Below are positions 24,244 to 33,339 of a stretch of DNA of 64,000 nt, piece after piece. The DNA comes from Acidobacteriota bacterium (GTDB taxonomy: Bacteria; Actinomycetota; Acidimicrobiia; Acidimicrobiales; Microtrichaceae), in NCBI GenBank assembly GCA_003577145.1, contig QEUP01000012.1, positions 31,365 to 95,364 on the forward strand, in the 5' to 3' direction. Positions within the stretch are counted from its first letter, which is position 1. Each line of letters begins with the position of its first letter. The notes beneath the pieces were generated by a model. That model saw only the letters and a program-made list of their open reading frames with translations. It was not told the DNA's origin and did not search any database. Made by a program: the position numbers and the translations under genes.

Positions 24244-25194
24244 TCAGCCGATCTGGTGCTCCCATCCGGTCTCGCAGAGTCGCCTGTCGCGGCCATCGGC
24301 GAGACGAAGGGTGAGGTCGGCCCTGGCGGTGATGAGGCCGATGCGGGCGGGTGCTGTCAGCCCGGCATCGTCGAAGCTGGTCTCGACAGCTCGGGGGTCG
24401 GCGGCTGTGAAGCAGAGCTCGTAGTCGTCCCCCCCCACCGACGGAGACTCACCGAAGGTCCCTCCGGTCACCGGCACCGCTCCATCGATGATCGTCGCGC
24501 CGACACCTGATGCGTCGCAGATGTGGCGGAGGTCTGCCACCAAGCCGTCGGAGACATCGATCATCGCGGTGGCGGCTGCGGCGGCGGCAGCACGACCTTC
24601 GGTGAGGCGGGGCGTGGGCCGGTTGAGCCGCAGGAGCGCCTCGGGGGCGGGGTCGCGTCCGGCCCGCAGGTCAGCCAGCGCCGCCCCGGCCATGCCGAGC
24701 GTGCCGGTCAGGTAGATCGAATCGCCGGGCCGGGCACCGGATCGCAGGACGGGGCCCGAGGTCGGGCTGGTGCCCAGGATCGCCACGCTGATCATCAGCG
24801 CCGGTCCCCCGGTGGTGTCACCCCCCACGAGAGGGCAACTGAGGGCTTCGGCGGCCTGCGCCAGGCCCCCAGCGACGGCGTCGGCGAGCCCGGTGCCGGG
24901 GGGCGTGACCAGCGCGGCTACCGCCGCGAGGGGCGTACCACCCATCGCCGCGATGTCCGACGCGTTGACCGCCAGGGCCTTCCAGCCCACATCGGCCAGG
25001 TCACAGAAGGCCCGGTCGAAATGCACTCCTTCCACCAGGGCGTCGGTGGCGAGCAGTTGGCCGCCGTCGAGGACCGCGGCGTCGTCCCCGATCCACACCT
25101 GGCCGGCGGGGGGACCGGCTAGGAGCTTCGTCAGCCTCTCGATGAACTCGAACTCACCCGACACGCCTGGCAGTGTGACACGAATCGGCGGCAC
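24244..25194 (-). CDS. thiL: Thiamine-monophosphate kinase
   Basis: The protein of up to 316 residues phosphorylates thiamine monophosphate to the diphosphate. GDDAAVL near the N-terminus, DALVEGVHF, ALAVNASDIAAMGGTPLAAV and GGDTTGGPALMISV are all ThiL signatures, with SVGGDDYELCFTA near the C-terminus. The GTG at 25194 is the longest start, but the GTG at 25164 (giving VSGEFEFIERL) is nearer to the normal ThiL N-terminus. It is divergent from the GH65 gene and no other thiamine genes are adjacent. Confidence 0.9.
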   Translation of the reverse strand: MPPIRVTLPGVSGEFEFIERLTKLLAGPPAGQVWIGDDAAVLDGGQLLATDALVEGVHFDRAFCDLADVGWKALAVNASDIAAMGGTPLAAVAALVTPPGTGLADAVAGGLAQAAEALSCPLVGGDTTGGPALMISVAILGTSPTSGPVLRSGARPGDSIYLTGTLGMAGAALADLRAGRDPAPEALLRLNRPTPRLTEGRAAAAAAATAMIDVSDGLVADLRHICDASGVGATIIDGAVPVTGGTFGESPSVGGDDYELCFTAADPRAVETSFDDAGLTAPARIGLITARADLTLRLADGRDRRLCETGWEHQIG

Positions 25195-25306
25195 GGCAGG
25201 CGGTCGCCGGTCAGTACCGTTGTCTCAGGCGAGGCATGCCCCGAAGGGGGTCACCGCCACCGGAGCGAGCCTGAATCGACCGCAATGGAAAGGAGCGGCG
25301 TAGACG

Positions 25307-27748
25307 ATGCGTGACTGGGTGCTGACCTTCGAGGGCTACGACCCTGAGGAGGTCGGGCTTCGCGAGGCGCTGACCACTCTCGGCAACGGCTACCTCGCCA
25401 CGCGCGGCGCTGCTCCCGAAGCAGTCGCCGACGAGATCAACTACCCGGGTACCTACATCGCCGGGCTCTACAACCGCTTGGTGAGTGACGTGTCGGGCCG
25501 CGCGGTCGAGAACGATTGCATCGTCAACGTACCCAACTGGCTGCCGCTCACCTTCCGTCCCCAGGACGGGGGATGGGTCGACGTGGACGGCATGGAGGTG
25601 GCAGAGCACCAACTCGAGCTGGATCTGAAGCGCGGGCAGCTGACCAGGAGGTTCGTGGTGGTGGACGAGGCGGGGAGACGCACGAGGGTTTCCCAGCGCC
25701 GCTTCGTCTCGCAGGCCCATCCTCACCTGGCCGGCCAGGAGGTCACATTCGTAGCGGAGAACTGGTCGGGTCGCGTCGAGTTCAGGAGCGCGCTGGACGG
25801 CACGGTCGAGAACACCGGGGTCAAGCGGTATCAGGAATTGAACAACGACAACCTTGCAGCGGTCGGTACCGGTTTCTTCGGTGAGGATGGGATGTACCTG
25901 GAGGTGGAGACCAACCAGTCGAACATCCGGATCGCCCAGGCCGCTCGCACCCTGGTCTTCCGGAACGGTCGCTACCTGCCGGCCGTGGAGCGAGAGGAGG
26001 TCTCCGAGCCCGAGTACGTCGCTCAGGACTTCTCCCTCCATGTCGCAGAGGGTGACGAGATGACGATCCAAAAGGTCGTGGCCGTCTACACCGGCCGTGA
26101 CCGGGGGATCTCCGAGGCGCTCGAATCAGCCCGCACCGCTGTCGAGCGGGCCGGTCGTTTCGAGAACCTGCTGGCAGCTCACGTCCTGGCGTGGGATCAC
26201 CTCTGGCGTCGTACCCACCTGGACCTCGACAGCGAGCAGACCGAGGCCCTGCTGGTCCTGCGGTTCCACGTCTTCCATCTGCTGCAAGTGTGCTCCGAGC
26301 ACGTCCGCGACCTCGACGCGGGTGTACCTGCGCGGGGGCTTCACGGCGAGGCCTACCGCGGCCACGTCTTCTGGGACGAGCTGTTCATCTTCCCCTTCCT
26401 GACCTTCAGCCTGCCGGAGGTCACGCGATCGCTCCTCGCCTACCGCTGGAGGCGTCTCGACGAGGCCCGCTGGTCGGCCAGGAAGGCCGGCTTCGAGGGA
26501 GCGATGTTCCCTTGGCAGTCGAGCAGTGACGGGCGCGAGGAGACTCAGACGATGCACCTCAACCCGAAGTCCGGTCGGTGGCTGCCCGACCACAGTCACC
26601 TGCAGCGACACGTCAACTCCGCCATCGCCTACAACGTGTGGGAGTACTACCAGGTGACGGCCGACCAGGACTTCCTGATCGAGCACGGAGCCGAGATGAT
26701 CCTGGAGATCGCACGCTTCTGGGCCAGTGTGGCGACGTTCAACCGGCTGACGCACCGCTATGAGATATTGGGCGTGGTCGGGCCGGACGAGTATCACGAG
26801 GGCTACCCCGACCGTGACGAGCCGGGACTCGACAACAACGCCTACACGAACGTGATGGCGGTCTGGGTGCTCCTGCGTGCCCTCGATGTCCTCGACACGC
26901 TGCCCGAGCCGTATCGGGGCGAGCTGATCGAGCGGATCGGGCTGATGCCTGCCGAGGTCGAGCTGTGGGAGGACATCACCTGTCACATGTTCGTCCCCTT
27001 CCACGACGAGGGGATCATCAGCCAGTTCTCCGGTTACGAGGATCTGGCGGAGCTCGATTGGGAGGGTTATCGGGAAAGGTACGGCAACATCCAGAGGCTC
27101 GACCGGATCCTCGAGGCCGAGGGCGATTCCCCCAACAACTACAAGCTGTCCAAACAGGCCGACACGCTGATGTTGTACTACCTCCTGTCGGAGGAGGAGC
27201 TGCGCGAGCTGCTCGAGCGGCTGGGGTACGAGCTCTCGGACGCGGCGCTGAGGCGGACCATCAACTACTACTGCGATCGCACCTCGCACGGCTCGACGCT
27301 CAGCAACGTCGTGCATTCGTGGATCCACAGCCGGCTCGACCGGCGCCGGTCCTGGCAGCTCTTCGTGGAGGCCCTCCGCAGCGACCTCTACGACGTCCAG
27401 GGGGGGACGACCAAGGAGGGAATCCACCTTGGTGCGATGGCCGGCACAGTCGACTTGGTCCAGCGCTGCTGGCCTGGCCTCGAGGCCCGAGGCGAGGTCC
27501 TCTACATCAACCCGCTCCTGCCGGACGAGCTGCCTCACCTGGGCTTCAATCTCCGCTACCGCGGGCACTGGCTGGGTGTGCAGATCACGGATGGGACCGT
27601 CAGGATCGAGTCCCAGCCGACGGTCGCCGAGCCGATCACCGTGGCCCACGGCGACGAGTCAGCCGTTCTCCAGCCGGGCGACAGCGTGACCTTCACCCCT
27701 GACGGTGCCGAGGTGGTGCCGATCAGCTCCATGACAGCGGGCGCCTGA
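25307..27748 (+). CDS. Glycoside hydrolase family 65 disaccharide phosphorylase
   Basis: The 813-residue protein has the three GH65 parts: an N-terminal beta-sandwich (LREALTTLGNGYLATRG), the central (alpha/alpha)6 barrel with GHVFWDELFIFPFL, and a C-terminal jelly roll. The catalytic acid is Glu495 in GVVGPDEYHEGY. Phosphate contacts are expected at the HGSTLS motif, and YKLSKQADTLMLYYLL is conserved. Members phosphorolyse trehalose, maltose or kojibiose with inversion; the sequence does not settle which. No beta-phosphoglucomutase gene is next to it. A strong AAAGGAG site precedes the ATG. Confidence 0.88.
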   Translation: MRDWVLTFEGYDPEEVGLREALTTLGNGYLATRGAAPEAVADEINYPGTYIAGLYNRLVSDVSGRAVENDCIVNVPNWLPLTFRPQDGGWVDVDGMEVAEHQLELDLKRGQLTRRFVVVDEAGRRTRVSQRRFVSQAHPHLAGQEVTFVAENWSGRVEFRSALDGTVENTGVKRYQELNNDNLAAVGTGFFGEDGMYLEVETNQSNIRIAQAARTLVFRNGRYLPAVEREEVSEPEYVAQDFSLHVAEGDEMTIQKVVAVYTGRDRGISEALESARTAVERAGRFENLLAAHVLAWDHLWRRTHLDLDSEQTEALLVLRFHVFHLLQVCSEHVRDLDAGVPARGLHGEAYRGHVFWDELFIFPFLTFSLPEVTRSLLAYRWRRLDEARWSARKAGFEGAMFPWQSSSDGREETQTMHLNPKSGRWLPDHSHLQRHVNSAIAYNVWEYYQVTADQDFLIEHGAEMILEIARFWASVATFNRLTHRYEILGVVGPDEYHEGYPDRDEPGLDNNAYTNVMAVWVLLRALDVLDTLPEPYRGELIERIGLMPAEVELWEDITCHMFVPFHDEGIISQFSGYEDLAELDWEGYRERYGNIQRLDRILEAEGDSPNNYKLSKQADTLMLYYLLSEEELRELLERLGYELSDAALRRTINYYCDRTSHGSTLSNVVHSWIHSRLDRRRSWQLFVEALRSDLYDVQGGTTKEGIHLGAMAGTVDLVQRCWPGLEARGEVLYINPLLPDELPHLGFNLRYRGHWLGVQITDGTVRIESQPTVAEPITVAHGDESAVLQPGDSVTFTPDGAEVVPISSMTAGA

Positions 27749-27782
27749 AGCCCACCACGTCGATCCTGACTCCGAGACGGGC

Positions 27783-28745
27783 TCAGCGGTCGAGGCGACC
27801 CAGCAATACCTCCCCCGCGTGGCAGGCCGCGGCCAGGTTCTGCTGCTCGTTTGCCGGCAGGTCCGGAAAGCGCGGGGACGGGCGACCGTGGACCTGCGCT
27901 GCTGCGCGTGAGGCAAAGCCCACGTCGGCCGGGAGCTCGAAGAAGTCCGCGACTGCGCTGATGGTCTCCTCCGGTCGCTCGATGAGGTCTTCGAACCGCA
28001 CGGCGAGGTACTGCCCGGGTTCGAGGCGGGGAAGGGCTCGGAATCCGCGTGCGAGCTGCTCGGTCCAGTAACGACCGAAGGCCTCGACAGCGGGCAGGTG
28101 CTCGAGGAGGGCGACGACTTCGTCCTCACCCTCCTCGATCTCGGGCACGAGTCCGTGGAGCAAGGCGACCCCCAGCCGGTAGAAGGGGTGGGCCCTCATC
28201 GAGAGAGCTGCCTCTCTACCGTCACGATGGATGTGAAGGAACTTCGCCTCCGGATAGAGGTCGAGGAGCTCGCCGAGGTAGTCGATGGACGAACCGGAGC
28301 GTTCGATCCAGATCGAGCCGCCGACCCGTTGCGTCAACCACTCGAACAGCTCGCGGTAGTGCACAGCGAGCGTGGCGTCACCGCGCGACGAGGCGAATTC
28401 CATCATCTCGTCGTACAGCTCATCGGGCTCGTCGGTCAGGCGCGGGACCATTGCGACCAGTAGCCAGGGAACCGGGTCGCCACGACTGAAGCGGGAACGA
28501 GCAGAGAACGGGTACTGGATCTCGGGGGCGTCATACCCGCGAGCCAGCACATCGGTAGTCACGGGGTTGTCTGCCGAGATCAGCTCGACGAGCTCGCCGG
28601 CTGTGACCTCACCCGGCTGGAAACGTCTTGTCCAGTCGAGCCCGGTGAAGAACTCGTTGATGCCGACCACTTCTCGATGCTCGGCCAGCATGGTGGTCAG
28701 AAGCGTTGACCCGCACCTGCCCGTACCGATGGCGAACCGCTCCAT
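27783..28745 (-). CDS. Sulfotransferase-family protein
   Basis: The 320-residue protein begins MERFAIGTGRCGSTLLTTML, with the loop that binds the 5'-phosphosulfate of PAPS. WIERSGSSIDYLGELL and FLHIHRDGREAALSMRA correspond to the 3'-phosphate-binding region with its conserved Ser and Arg. The ATG at 28745 sits after GGGGGAGG; the upstream extension is a shadow. It transfers sulfate from PAPS to an unknown acceptor. It is convergent with the GH65 gene and follows the large ATPase gene after 38 bp on its own strand. Confidence 0.8.
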   Translation of the reverse strand: MERFAIGTGRCGSTLLTTMLAEHREVVGINEFFTGLDWTRRFQPGEVTAGELVELISADNPVTTDVLARGYDAPEIQYPFSARSRFSRGDPVPWLLVAMVPRLTDEPDELYDEMMEFASSRGDATLAVHYRELFEWLTQRVGGSIWIERSGSSIDYLGELLDLYPEAKFLHIHRDGREAALSMRAHPFYRLGVALLHGLVPEIEEGEDEVVALLEHLPAVEAFGRYWTEQLARGFRALPRLEPGQYLAVRFEDLIERPEETISAVADFFELPADVGFASRAAAQVHGRPSPRFPDLPANEQQNLAAACHAGEVLLGRLDR

Positions 28746-28783
28746 GCTGGTTGCCTCCCCCGGCGCCACGCGCTCCGAGGGTC

Positions 28784-31700
28784 CTACCGCCCACCGGCAG
28801 CGGACTGGCGGGAATCGGACACGGACCTCGCGACCGGCAGCCGGTCGATGTCGGTGAGGACCTGGCGTGCGCCGCATCCCTCGGCGAGCTTTCGTGACTC
28901 CGACAGCAACTGCTCGGCTCGATCGATCGAGTCGGGCCCGCCGGAGCGAAGCAGCATCGCCGCCCATTCGCACTTGGTGGCGGCGAGCAGAGGCGGTGAG
29001 TGCATGGCGTCATGGATCTCGGCCGCAGTGGCGAAATGGCCTTCGGCAGCCCCGAAATCGCCGAGGGTGGCAGCCAGCATTCCCAGAACCTGAGCATGCG
29101 CCGGCAGGAACAGCGCCAGGTTGTGGAGCTGATGCCCGAAGGGCAGCAGTATCTCGTACAGGCGGGCTGCAAAGGACTGGTTGCCGAGGCGTGCGCAGAG
29201 CTCTCCGAGGCCGTTGTGGCTGCTCTTCCAGCTCGTCGGGGGTCGCTCGGCCAACACTGCCATCAGCCCCTCCAGTACTCGCGCGGCGTCGTCGGTTTGG
29301 CCCGCTCGCAGCAGTGCCAGGCCCATCAGCGGCTGGCCGGGTGTCGTCAGGTCGGGGTGCTCGGTCAGCGCCGAGGCCAGGTCGGCCAGTTCTTCAGCCC
29401 GTCCCTGCTGGAGTCGGATGTTGGTCATCTGCAGGATGAGGACGAAATCGGTCTCGCCGAGGCCCGCGACGTGACCATAGGAGACGGCATCTGTTGCCAG
29501 AGCCTCGGCCGGCCCGAAGTCACCATGCAGGGCCGAGCGGGCTGATTCCACCAGTCGCGTGTAGTAGAGGAGCGAGGGCACCCTGATCCTCTCCGCCAGG
29601 TGGATGGCGCGATCGAGGCACATGCTGAACTCGTCGTACTGCGCCGCGTCTCCCGCGGCCAGAGCCCGCACCAGCAAGGCGGCGACCACCAGGGAGGGAT
29701 CCCTCAGCCTGGGCACCAGGTTCATCAGCTTGCCGGTGTTGTGGAGCCGGTCGTCGAGGTTGTTGAAGCCGTGCACGAGTACGCTCTCGGCACGCAGCAG
29801 CGCTTCAGCCAATGCTGTGACATCGGAGGTTGCCCGCGCCATGGTCAATGCCTGGTCGCTGAGCCGTCGGATTTCTTCCGGGGGTTCGCCGGCAGCGAGC
29901 TGCTCGAGGGCAAGATGGCTCAACAACCGCGACCTGTCGGCGCTGACGGACTCGTCGAGGAGGTCGAGGGTCTGCTCGATCAACGAGATGCGCGCGGGGT
30001 TGGCTTCCGAGAGACTGGTTTGGATGACGGGTTGGTTGATGAGCAGCGCTCTGGCGGCGCGACCCGGGTCGGCAAGTGCCAACGCGCAACGGGCGGCTGC
30101 TGCTGCGGTCTCGCCAAAGGTGTTGTCACCTGCCCGCCACTTGGCGATGGAGAGCTGGGTCAGGACGTCGCTGCGGGAAAGCTCATGGTTGCCGGGGACA
30201 TCGTCGAGGAGGCGCAGCGTCGTTTCGTACCACTGGATTGCCTCGTCGTAGGCAACCTTGGCGATGGCCTCCTCACCTGCTCTCATGGTGAAGGTGATGG
30301 CCTTGGCCGGTTGTCCTGCCTGGGCGGCGATCACGAAGTGGTGTGCTACAGCCGCCGCGCTTGCAGCTTCGCTGGGAAAGCGACGTTCCATCGCCTCCCC
30401 GACCCGGCGGTGGAGCCGAACCCTCCGCGGCGGGGTCAACTCCTCGTAGACAGCCGATCGGATGAGCGAGTGAGCAAAGGCGAACCTCAGCTTCTCGTCC
30501 GCCAGGCTCTTGAAGAGGCCGGCAGTGACTGCCTCGTCGAGAGAGAGGAGCAGCGAATCCTCGTCGGCATCGGAGGCGTCGGAAAGAGCCGCGAAATCGA
30601 AGTCGATTCCGATCACGGAAGCGAGCTCGAGGACGGCGTCGGTGTCAGCAGCGAGATGGGCGCGTCGCTGGGCGACGACCTCTTTGATCGATGCGGGGAG
30701 GTTGGCGGATGCCAGGTGCTCTGCGGCCGTGCCGCCGGCGACCGGTCTGGAGAAGTGCTTGGTGAGCTCGATCACGAAGAAGGGGTTGCCGTCGGTCTCG
30801 GCGAAGATGACGTCGAGCATCGGGGCGAGGTCCTCATCGCTGAGGTCGGTGATCAGTGTCTCGACGTCCTCGATGGGCAGCCCGTCGAGCGCGATCCGCT
30901 CGGTGTGCGGTGACCGGAAGAGGCCGGCCAGCAGCGATCCCAGCGGATGATCACGGTCCCAATCGGTGCTGCGGTGGGTCATCACCAGCAGCAGCCGGCA
31001 GTCATGGCAGTGCTGGATGACATGATCGAGCAACTGAAGCGTAGGTCTGGTGGCCCAGTGGAGGTCGTCGACCACCAGCAAGAGGGGTTGGGCGGTGCTG
31101 CTGGCCTTGAGCCATCCCGCGACGGCTTCGAGCAGCCGGAACCGGTCGGCGGCCCGGTCGTCGGTGTCAGCGGGTGGCACCAGGTCGGCGTTTTGTCTCA
31201 GCGAGGGAGCCAGGCGCGCCAACTCGTCACGATCGGGCCCGAGCAGGCGTTTGAGATCCTTTGTCGGGCAACTGTCGCCCAACTCGGCAAGTGCCTCTGC
31301 AAGAGGTTGGTAGGGGAAGTCGATCCTGTCGTCGCAGCGTCCGTACATGACGATCCCGCCGCGGCGTCTGACCTGATCGGCAAAGCCGGCGAGCAGGTGG
31401 GTCTTCCCCACGCCGGGCTCGCCCTCGACGACGACGGTTTGCAGGCTGCCGCCCGCCGCGCGAGACCAGGCCGAGTCGAGCCGGCCCAGCTCGTCGAGGC
31501 GTCCCAACAAACGACCTGCCAGCAGCCGGCCGAGTGGTTCGGGGAGTGGAAGGTCGATCTGAGCAACCGGTGTCCAGTGGATCTCCCGGGTGGCCAGCGG
31601 TGCTTCCAGGCCTTTGAGGTGAAGGCCTGCGACGCTTGACCCGGCGGCCGTGGTGTGAGAGCCGGCCAGCAAGAGGACGAGATCGCTGCAGAGGATCTGG

Positions 31701-32134
31701 CCACCGTGGGCGGCCTCGCAGAGCCTGGTGGCTTCCACGATGGGCGTGCCGCGGAAGTCGCCGTCGCTGAGCGTGACCTCTCCGACACTCATCCCCACTC
31801 GGATCTCGAACGGGGCGCTGGTCGCCCGGTTTCGCAGATGGATTGCCTGTTGCATCTCGATGGCGCAGTCGATGGCTCGGCTGGGGGAGCTCATGATGGC
31901 ACCGAGCCCGTCACCCCGATTCCAGCCCACCTCCCCACCGTTCTGGAGGATGACCTCGCCCAGGATCTTGTCGTGCTCGTCCATCACCGTGTTCATGGCC
32001 GGGTCGCCGATGCGGGTACGTAGCGCGGTGCTGCCGACGATGTCGGTGACGACAACCGTCATGAGCGCGCGTTCCCCCGTGCCGGTCATCACCAGATTGT
32101 AGAAGGCGCCGGTGAAGCCGGAGTACTCGCTCAT
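28784..32134 (-). CDS. Cyclase-homology domain plus AAA-type ATPase regulator, 1116 aa
   Basis: An N-terminal class III cyclase domain (about residues 20-190) has VVTDIVGSTA and GWNRGDG metal-binding aspartates, but Trp occupies the substrate-specifying lysine position of active adenylate cyclases and IVEATRLC replaces the usual Asn-containing motif. Next is an ATPase module with Walker A GEPGVGKTHLL and Walker B LLLVVDDLHWA. About 600 residues of TPR-like helices fill the C-terminus, and no LuxR HTH is visible there. This layout is common in actinobacterial signalling ATPases. It is likely a sensor or scaffold with uncertain cyclase activity. It ends 38 bp upstream of the sulfotransferase. 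Confidence 0.8.
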   Translation of the reverse strand: MSEYSGFTGAFYNLVMTGTGERALMTVVVTDIVGSTALRTRIGDPAMNTVMDEHDKILGEVILQNGGEVGWNRGDGLGAIMSSPSRAIDCAIEMQQAIHLRNRATSAPFEIRVGMSVGEVTLSDGDFRGTPIVEATRLCEAAHGGQILCSDLVLLLAGSHTTAAGSSVAGLHLKGLEAPLATREIHWTPVAQIDLPLPEPLGRLLAGRLLGRLDELGRLDSAWSRAAGGSLQTVVVEGEPGVGKTHLLAGFADQVRRRGGIVMYGRCDDRIDFPYQPLAEALAELGDSCPTKDLKRLLGPDRDELARLAPSLRQNADLVPPADTDDRAADRFRLLEAVAGWLKASSTAQPLLLVVDDLHWATRPTLQLLDHVIQHCHDCRLLLVMTHRSTDWDRDHPLGSLLAGLFRSPHTERIALDGLPIEDVETLITDLSDEDLAPMLDVIFAETDGNPFFVIELTKHFSRPVAGGTAAEHLASANLPASIKEVVAQRRAHLAADTDAVLELASVIGIDFDFAALSDASDADEDSLLLSLDEAVTAGLFKSLADEKLRFAFAHSLIRSAVYEELTPPRRVRLHRRVGEAMERRFPSEAASAAAVAHHFVIAAQAGQPAKAITFTMRAGEEAIAKVAYDEAIQWYETTLRLLDDVPGNHELSRSDVLTQLSIAKWRAGDNTFGETAAAAARCALALADPGRAARALLINQPVIQTSLSEANPARISLIEQTLDLLDESVSADRSRLLSHLALEQLAAGEPPEEIRRLSDQALTMARATSDVTALAEALLRAESVLVHGFNNLDDRLHNTGKLMNLVPRLRDPSLVVAALLVRALAAGDAAQYDEFSMCLDRAIHLAERIRVPSLLYYTRLVESARSALHGDFGPAEALATDAVSYGHVAGLGETDFVLILQMTNIRLQQGRAEELADLASALTEHPDLTTPGQPLMGLALLRAGQTDDAARVLEGLMAVLAERPPTSWKSSHNGLGELCARLGNQSFAARLYEILLPFGHQLHNLALFLPAHAQVLGMLAATLGDFGAAEGHFATAAEIHDAMHSPPLLAATKCEWAAMLLRSGGPDSIDRAEQLLSESRKLAEGCGARQVLTDIDRLPVARSVSDSRQSAAGGR

Positions 32135-32174
32135 CTCCGATCTGAGCAGTCGATGATGGCTTTCGAGGTGTCGG

Positions 32175-32327
32175 TCAAGCGGCGCGACCCACTTCGGCGC
32201 GTGGGCCGCGCTGGGGAAGCGGGCGCTGAGGTGGGCGACCCGCGCTGAGGAAGCGGGCGATGAGCAGAGAGGAGAGGGCGGACAGCCCGAGGTAGGAGAT
32301 ACCTAGCAGCATCAGGAGAGTGACCAT
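32175..32327 (-). CDS. Small single-pass membrane peptide, 50 aa
   Basis: ATG 32327 follows GGAGG at a good distance (CGGAGGACGAAATG). The product opens MVTLLMLLGISYLGLSALSS, one hydrophobic helix, then a short Arg/Pro-rich tail. No family is recognised. It lies 40 bp upstream of the large ATPase gene on the same strand and downstream of a perfect 26-bp palindrome, so it may be a leader gene of that unit. Confidence 0.5.
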   Translation of the reverse strand: MVTLLMLLGISYLGLSALSSLLIARFLSAGRPPQRPLPQRGPRAEVGRAA

Positions 32328-32343
32328 TTCGTCCTCCGAGCCC

Positions 32344-32369
32344 GTGCTCCGGAGGTCGGTCCGGAGCAC
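32344..32369 (-). promoter_or_regulatory. Perfect 10-bp inverted repeat upstream of the 50-aa peptide gene
   Basis: GTGCTCCGGA (32344-32353) and TCCGGAGCAC (32360-32369) flank a 6-nt loop. The element lies 16 bp from the start of the 50-aa peptide gene. As RNA it would be a stable hairpin just before the ribosome site; as DNA it would be a good operator. No T-tract follows, so it is not an ordinary terminator. Confidence 0.55.
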
Positions 32370-32559
32370 GCTTTGCCTCTCGAGAGCCCTCTACGCAGTG
32401 TCGGACCTCGCACAGGGACCTCCTCGGACCGCCCGCCCGTCGGGTCGACGGCGGCGGCGATCGACCGCTCCTCTCTGCAGCATCCACCAGCTGCGCCTTG
32501 TTCAAGGAGAGCAGATCGGCCGGCTCGTGTCTGTCAACTACTTGACACAACGCGAGCAA

Positions 32560-33222
32560 TCACGAGGCGGCGCTGTCGAGTGCGGCAAGGTCGCGCAGCA
32601 ACAGGCCTCCCCGGCGGATCTCGATCGCCCCGTCCCGCTCGAGTCGGCGTAGGGCACGGTTGACCGTGACCCGCGTGGTGCCTGCCAGGTTGGCCCACTG
32701 CTCCTGGCTCAGGGGCAGCATCCTGGATCCGTCGAGCGCCGGCTCGAACAGGGCCCCGAGGTAGGCGATACGCCTCAGCACGCGTTCCTCTGCGGGAAGG
32801 TGGGCCATCTCCAGGACCAGCGCCGACAGCCGGTCGACACGCTCGGTCAGAACACTGAGGAGGAATCGGTCGAACACCGGATTGGCGCGCCGCAAGAGAT
32901 CGAAGGCGGCTCTGGAGATCGAGATCACCCGGGCGCCACCGAGAGCGCGAGCGGTGGCGGTCCGGACTGGTTCGTCCTTCAACAGGCTCTGCTCGCCGAA
33001 GGCCTCTCCTTCGGCCAGGACGGCGAGCGTGATCGCCTTTCCCTGGGCGTCTGCGGTCTCGATGATGACCTTTCCCTCGGTGACGACGCAGAACGAGTCG
33101 CCAGGGTCACCCTCCCAGAACAGCACCCGGCCGTCCTCGAAGGATCGCTCGGTTGCGCCGGCCAGCAGCTCGTCACGCTCCCTGTCCGGGAGCCGATCGA
33201 GGATCGAGGAACCACGTGTCAC
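32560..33222 (-). CDS. Crp/Fnr-family transcriptional regulator
   Basis: The 220-residue protein has a cyclic-nucleotide-binding beta-roll (GRVLFWEGDPGDSFCVVTEGKVII, then GEAFGEQSLL) and a C-terminal helix-turn-helix QEQWANLAGTTRVTVNRALRRLERDG. There are no clustered N-terminal cysteines, so it is Crp-like rather than an Fe-S Fnr. GTG at 33222 is the only start that gives the family length; the ribosome site is weak. It is divergent from the Gfo/Idh gene. Confidence 0.87.
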   Translation of the reverse strand: MTRGSSILDRLPDRERDELLAGATERSFEDGRVLFWEGDPGDSFCVVTEGKVIIETADAQGKAITLAVLAEGEAFGEQSLLKDEPVRTATARALGGARVISISRAAFDLLRRANPVFDRFLLSVLTERVDRLSALVLEMAHLPAEERVLRRIAYLGALFEPALDGSRMLPLSQEQWANLAGTTRVTVNRALRRLERDGAIEIRRGGLLLRDLAALDSAAS

Positions 33223-33339
33223 CGGGTGATCACCAGCCCGCCCTTCGTCGGTGTTGCCGGGTGTGAGTCTTCCCCAGTGCGGGGAGGTTGGCCAGCCGAC
33301 GGGCGTGCGCTGCGGTGTCCAGCCTGCTACTACCAGGGC

